A stretch of DNA of 9,564 bases from the NCBI GenBank assembly GCA_964494015.1, contig CAZBQC010000031.1, forward strand, positions 1 to 9,564, read 5' to 3'. How positions within the stretch are numbered: position 1 is the first letter of the stretch; each line of letters begins with the position of its first letter. A model generated the notes under the pieces. That model searched no databases. It saw only the letters and a program-made list of their open reading frames with translations, and was not told the origin of the DNA. The DNA is from CAZBQC01 sp964494015. Its GTDB lineage: Bacteria > Bacillota_I > Bacilli_A > RF39 > UBA660. This document shows positions 7,101 through 9,564 of this stretch, in pieces. Position numbers and translations under genes: made by a program.

Positions 7101-9231
7101 TATTATCAATCCTTTTTATAACTTTAAAATCAATTGTTCTCTTTTCTAGTGAAACTCTAGTCACTTCGACGTCCAACTCATCACATAAACGATAACAGAT
7201 TTTTTTATTTTTATCAATTAAACTTTGTAGCTTCTCGTTATATGTATATGGACCTAGTTCATCTATTGGAACTAAACCTTCAACCAGATTATCTAACCTG
7301 ACAAATATGCCAAAATTAGTGACACCTGAAATCATTCCGTGATATTGCTCGCCAATATGATTCCCCATATATTTTGCCATGTATAAAGCATTTGCTTCAC
7401 GTTCTGCGTCATCGGCATCTCGCTCTTTAATGGAGGCTTGTAGCGCCCAATCAGAAACCATTTTTTCATAGTGACTAATGGTTTCTTCATTGAATTTATT
7501 TTCAAACAAGGTTGTTCTAACAATAGTGTGATCTCCAAAATCTTCGAATCTTCTAATATCTGAAGTAAAATGAAGATAGCATTTGCTAGCTATAGCAAAG
7601 TGTCCTGTATTATTCTCACTATAAATAGCCTTTTCCATACATCTTAGAATTTGACTTGACAAGATAGGAAATTCTTTCTTATCTCGTAAACTATTCAATA
7701 ATTGTTGAATTGTCTTAGATGTTATCTTTTTCATATCGATATCAACTTTATATCCAAGTGTTTTAATGAATTCAACAACTTCGAGTAATCTAAAGACATC
7801 TGGTTTTCCGTGAACACGGAACATAACCGGAATACCTAGTTTTTTCATATATATTGCTACAGTTTCATTATCTTGAACCATAAGGTCCTCAATTAATTTT
7901 TCAGCGATTCCACGATATCTTTTAACAATATCATATGGATTACCATTTTCATCAACTAGAATTTCTGGTTCATCAAGATCAAAGTCAATGGCACCTCGTT
8001 CTTCCTTCATCTTGCGAAGAATTTGTGACAAATCTTTCATAATAAATAAATTATTTTTGTATACTTCATAATCTTCTGGAACAATATTTTTTTCAAGTAT
8101 ACTGTTAACTTTACTATATGTCATCTTTTTTCTCGATTTAATAATAGCTGGAAATATTTCTTCATTGACTACTATTCCTTTAGGATTTATTTCCATAACA
8201 CCAGAAATAGTGTAACGGTCTACACCTTCGTTTAATGAACAAATACCATTTGATAAAAGATGAGGAAACATGGGAAGCACATAATTAATCATATACACAC
8301 TGGTTCCACGTAGATAAGCATCTTTGAAAAGGCTGCTGCCTTCTTTTACATAATAAGAAACATCTGCGATATGTACACCTAATTTATAATTACCATTAGG
8401 TAGTTTTTCTAAACTAATAGCATCATCAACATCTTTAGTATTATCACCATCAATAGTAAAAATCATCTGATCACGTAAATCCCTACGTCCATTTTTTAGT
8501 TCTTTGGCGATATCATCTTCCGTTAAACTATCAGGAATGTTTTTTAATTCCTCGATAGTTTCTGGACTAAAATCAGCATCAAAACCATGTTCATAAGCAA
8601 TTGATAAGATATCGATTCCTGGATCATTAATATGTCCAATCACTTTTGTAACTGTGCCACTTAAATCTTTACCATTATCTTTATTTAATAACTTAACTAA
8701 TACTTTATGTCCTTCAACTAACCCTTTTTTGGTCTCATCTCTAATATATACTGGTTCTTTAAACTTTTTATTATCTAAAACAACAACAATTTTGTTATTA
8801 TTAATCGTAACCTTACCGACATGTGCTTCATTCGTTCTTTGTAAAATCTTAAGTATTCTTCCTTCAATCTTTTTATCTTTAAAATTTTCATATTTTTCAA
8901 CAAGTACGACATCATCGTTGACTGCTCCCATACTGTTAGAAACATGGACAAAAATATCTTCTTCTTCACCATCGACTCTGACAAAGCCATAATCGTGATG
9001 AGTAGTTGAAAATATTCCTTTGACAACATTTTTACTTAAATGACTATACTTAAATAACATATACTTCTTTTTACCAGTATAATGTATCACATATTCCTCA
9101 GCTAATTCTTGTAAAGTTTCACTAAGTTCCTTTAACTCTTCAACATCAGTTAAGTGTAATTGGTCTTTAATCTCCTCCCATGATAACGATAAGTCCTTTT
9201 TATCTAATAGATCAATAATTCTCTGCTTCAT
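7051..9231 (-). CDS. rnr: Ribonuclease R (RNB-family 3'-5' exoribonuclease)
   Basis: Processive exoribonuclease degrading structured RNA, including rRNA and transcripts released by trans-translation. At 726 residues it is full length. Order of domains: winged-helix N-terminus (about 1-60), cold-shock OB domains (about 65-200, HHDYGFVRVDGEEEDIFVH at 78-96), RNB catalytic domain (about 250-575) and S1 domain (about 628-705, GMISGVTNFGIFVRLDNLVEG), then a Lys/Asn-rich tail. The metal-binding acidic cluster is in TIDGDNTKDVDDAIS: Asp261, Asp267, Asp269 and Asp270. The motif usually written HFTSPIRRYPDL reads HFTSDIRRFEDF (554-565), keeping both arginines. AAGAGGT lies six bases before the ATG. 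It follows secG, and its end overlaps the CapA-like gene; the link to smpB is the classic quality-control pairing. Confidence 0.97.
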   Translation of the reverse strand: MKQRIIDLLDKKDLSLSWEEIKDQLHLTDVEELKELSETLQELAEEYVIHYTGKKKYMLFKYSHLSKNVVKGIFSTTHHDYGFVRVDGEEEDIFVHVSNSMGAVNDDVVLVEKYENFKDKKIEGRILKILQRTNEAHVGKVTINNNKIVVVLDNKKFKEPVYIRDETKKGLVEGHKVLVKLLNKDNGKDLSGTVTKVIGHINDPGIDILSIAYEHGFDADFSPETIEELKNIPDSLTEDDIAKELKNGRRDLRDQMIFTIDGDNTKDVDDAISLEKLPNGNYKLGVHIADVSYYVKEGSSLFKDAYLRGTSVYMINYVLPMFPHLLSNGICSLNEGVDRYTISGVMEINPKGIVVNEEIFPAIIKSRKKMTYSKVNSILEKNIVPEDYEVYKNNLFIMKDLSQILRKMKEERGAIDFDLDEPEILVDENGNPYDIVKRYRGIAEKLIEDLMVQDNETVAIYMKKLGIPVMFRVHGKPDVFRLLEVVEFIKTLGYKVDIDMKKITSKTIQQLLNSLRDKKEFPILSSQILRCMEKAIYSENNTGHFAIASKCYLHFTSDIRRFEDFGDHTIVRTTLFENKFNEETISHYEKMVSDWALQASIKERDADDAEREANALYMAKYMGNHIGEQYHGMISGVTNFGIFVRLDNLVEGLVPIDELGPYTYNEKLQSLIDKNKKICYRLCDELDVEVTRVSLEKRTIDFKVIKRIDNNEKEDQNKVKAKTRYS

Positions 9232-9245
9232 ATTTTTACCTCTTA

Positions 9246-9257
9246 ATTATAATTATA
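9246..9257 (-). promoter_or_regulatory. Possible -10 boxes for rnr
   Basis: Two adjacent perfect TATAAT hexamers on the minus strand (9257-9252 and 9251-9246) lie between the secG hairpin and the rnr ribosome site. Neither has a recognisable -35 at 16-18 bases, and the very close spacing to the ribosome site would leave a leader of only about 10 bases. They could give rnr a supply independent of secG, but may be chance in AT-rich DNA. Confidence 0.25.
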
Positions 9258-9261
9258 AAAG

Positions 9262-9284
9262 AAAAAAGACTATATTGATAGTCC
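9262..9284 (-). terminator. Hairpin with U-run between secG and rnr
   Basis: On the minus strand GACTAT (9283-9278), loop CAAT, ATAGTC (9273-9268) and then six T (9267-9262), five bases past the secG stop. This has the shape of an intrinsic terminator, but the stem is only 6 bp with two G-C pairs, so it would be leaky and more likely trims than blocks transcription into rnr. Confidence 0.5.
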
Positions 9285-9288
9285 TAAA

Positions 9289-9504
9289 TTAAATAAATTC
9301 CATAATTAAGCTAATTAGAAAGAATACTAAACCAAGAATCATCGTCATACGACTAATTACTAATTCGCTTCCGCGTTCTTTTCTTTTACTAAACAGCTCC
9401 GTATTTCCACCAGTAATAATCTGTGAAGCATTCTCAGCTTTACTACTTTGTAAAAGCACAATCGTAATCAATAAAATGGCAATAATCAATAAAAATATTT
9501 TCAA
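9289..9504 (-). CDS. secG: Preprotein translocase subunit SecG
   Basis: Small membrane subunit of the SecYEG protein-export channel. Two membrane segments (about 2-19 and 52-70) flank the cytoplasmic loop with family hallmarks LLQSSKAENASQIITGG (17-33), LFSKRKERGSELVISRMT (37-54). The longest form starts at ATG 9513 (74 residues), but the strong AAAGGAG (9520-9514) directly abuts that ATG with no spacer. The in-frame TTG at 9504 lies nine bases after it and gives MKIFLLII at 71 residues, like other SecG N-termini, so TTG is preferred. It is the first gene of the secG-rnr-capA-smpB unit. Confidence 0.92.
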   Translation of the reverse strand: MKIFLLIIAILLITIVLLQSSKAENASQIITGGNTELFSKRKERGSELVISRMTMILGLVFFLISLIMEFI

Positions 9505-9533
9505 GCGAGTCATCTCCTTTTTAACTAGTTAAT

Positions 9534-9562
9534 AATTTACCATAAAATAAGGAAAAAAGCAA
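9534..9562 (-). promoter_or_regulatory. Possible promoter of secG
   Basis: On the minus strand TTGCTT (9562-9557) is followed after 17 bases by TAAATT (9539-9534), which is preceded by TGG, an extended -10 pattern. It is 20 bases before the ribosome site AAAGGAG. Both hexamers are imperfect and it lies at the window edge, so the call is moderate. Confidence 0.4.
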
Positions 9563-9564
9563 AT

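Noticed and set aside
8654..8992. 112-residue plus-strand frame opposite rnr, rich in Leu, Ser and Thr
   Set aside because: Its composition is what the complement of Lys/Glu/Asp-rich rnr codons yields; there is no ribosome site and RNase R is intact on the other strand.
1..9564. CRISPR arrays, insertion sequences, tRNA/rRNA genes and riboswitches
   Set aside because: No regularly spaced repeats, transposase frames, cloverleaf-type sequences or long structured leaders were seen; intergenic gaps are all below about 120 bases.

Overview
The window is a compact, AT-rich, gene-dense stretch from a low-GC Gram-positive (Firmicutes/Bacilli-like, possibly close to the Erysipelotrichia/Mollicutes side). 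This rests on A+T-rich codons, purine-rich Shine-Dalgarno sites, two lipobox lipoproteins, a YdcC-like sporulation-type lipoprotein, and the Firmicute-type secG-rnr-smpB gene order. Nothing in it looks like a phage, insertion sequence, CRISPR array or other mobile element. I found no wholly new system; the interest lies in accessory genes and gene-fusion-like overlaps among conserved genes.

Left part (2-3127, plus strand): the distal three genes of an agmatine deiminase (AgDI) operon. They are a 5'-truncated agmatine/putrescine antiporter (aguD-like), agmatine deiminase (aguA) and carbamate kinase (aguC/arcC-type). The genes overlap by 1 and 8 nt, so they are almost surely co-translated. Agmatine is imported in exchange for putrescine and deiminated to carbamoylputrescine and ammonia. 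A putrescine carbamoyltransferase, expected just upstream outside the window, releases carbamoyl phosphate, and the kinase turns that into ATP, CO2 and ammonia. The operon ends at a bidirectional hairpin (3127-3159).

Middle (3175-5447): two minus-strand lipoprotein genes. The first is an unrecognised beta-rich protein with its own extended -10 promoter. The second is a YdcC/LolA-like lipoprotein with a DUF4367-like C-terminus. Diverging from the second is a 66-residue two-TM DUF378 (YuzA-like) membrane protein on the plus strand. The divergent promoters lie in 5131-5246.

Right part (5480-9513, minus strand): secG, rnr, a CapA-family membrane-anchored protein, and smpB, read right to left. 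SecG belongs to the Sec translocon. RNase R and SmpB both act in trans-translation and mRNA/tmRNA quality control. The CapA-like gene is inserted between rnr and smpB, overlapping the end of rnr by 50 nt and ending 1 nt before the smpB start. A small hairpin with a U-run sits between secG and rnr, and a bidirectional hairpin (5450-5479) closes the unit against the convergent DUF378 gene.

Several start codons were corrected from the longest possible frame using ribosome binding sites: aguC at 2198, the YdcC-like gene at 5130, DUF378 at 5247, smpB at 5923, capA at 7100, and secG probably at a TTG at 9504. Every complete gene, and the partial permease, ends in TAA.
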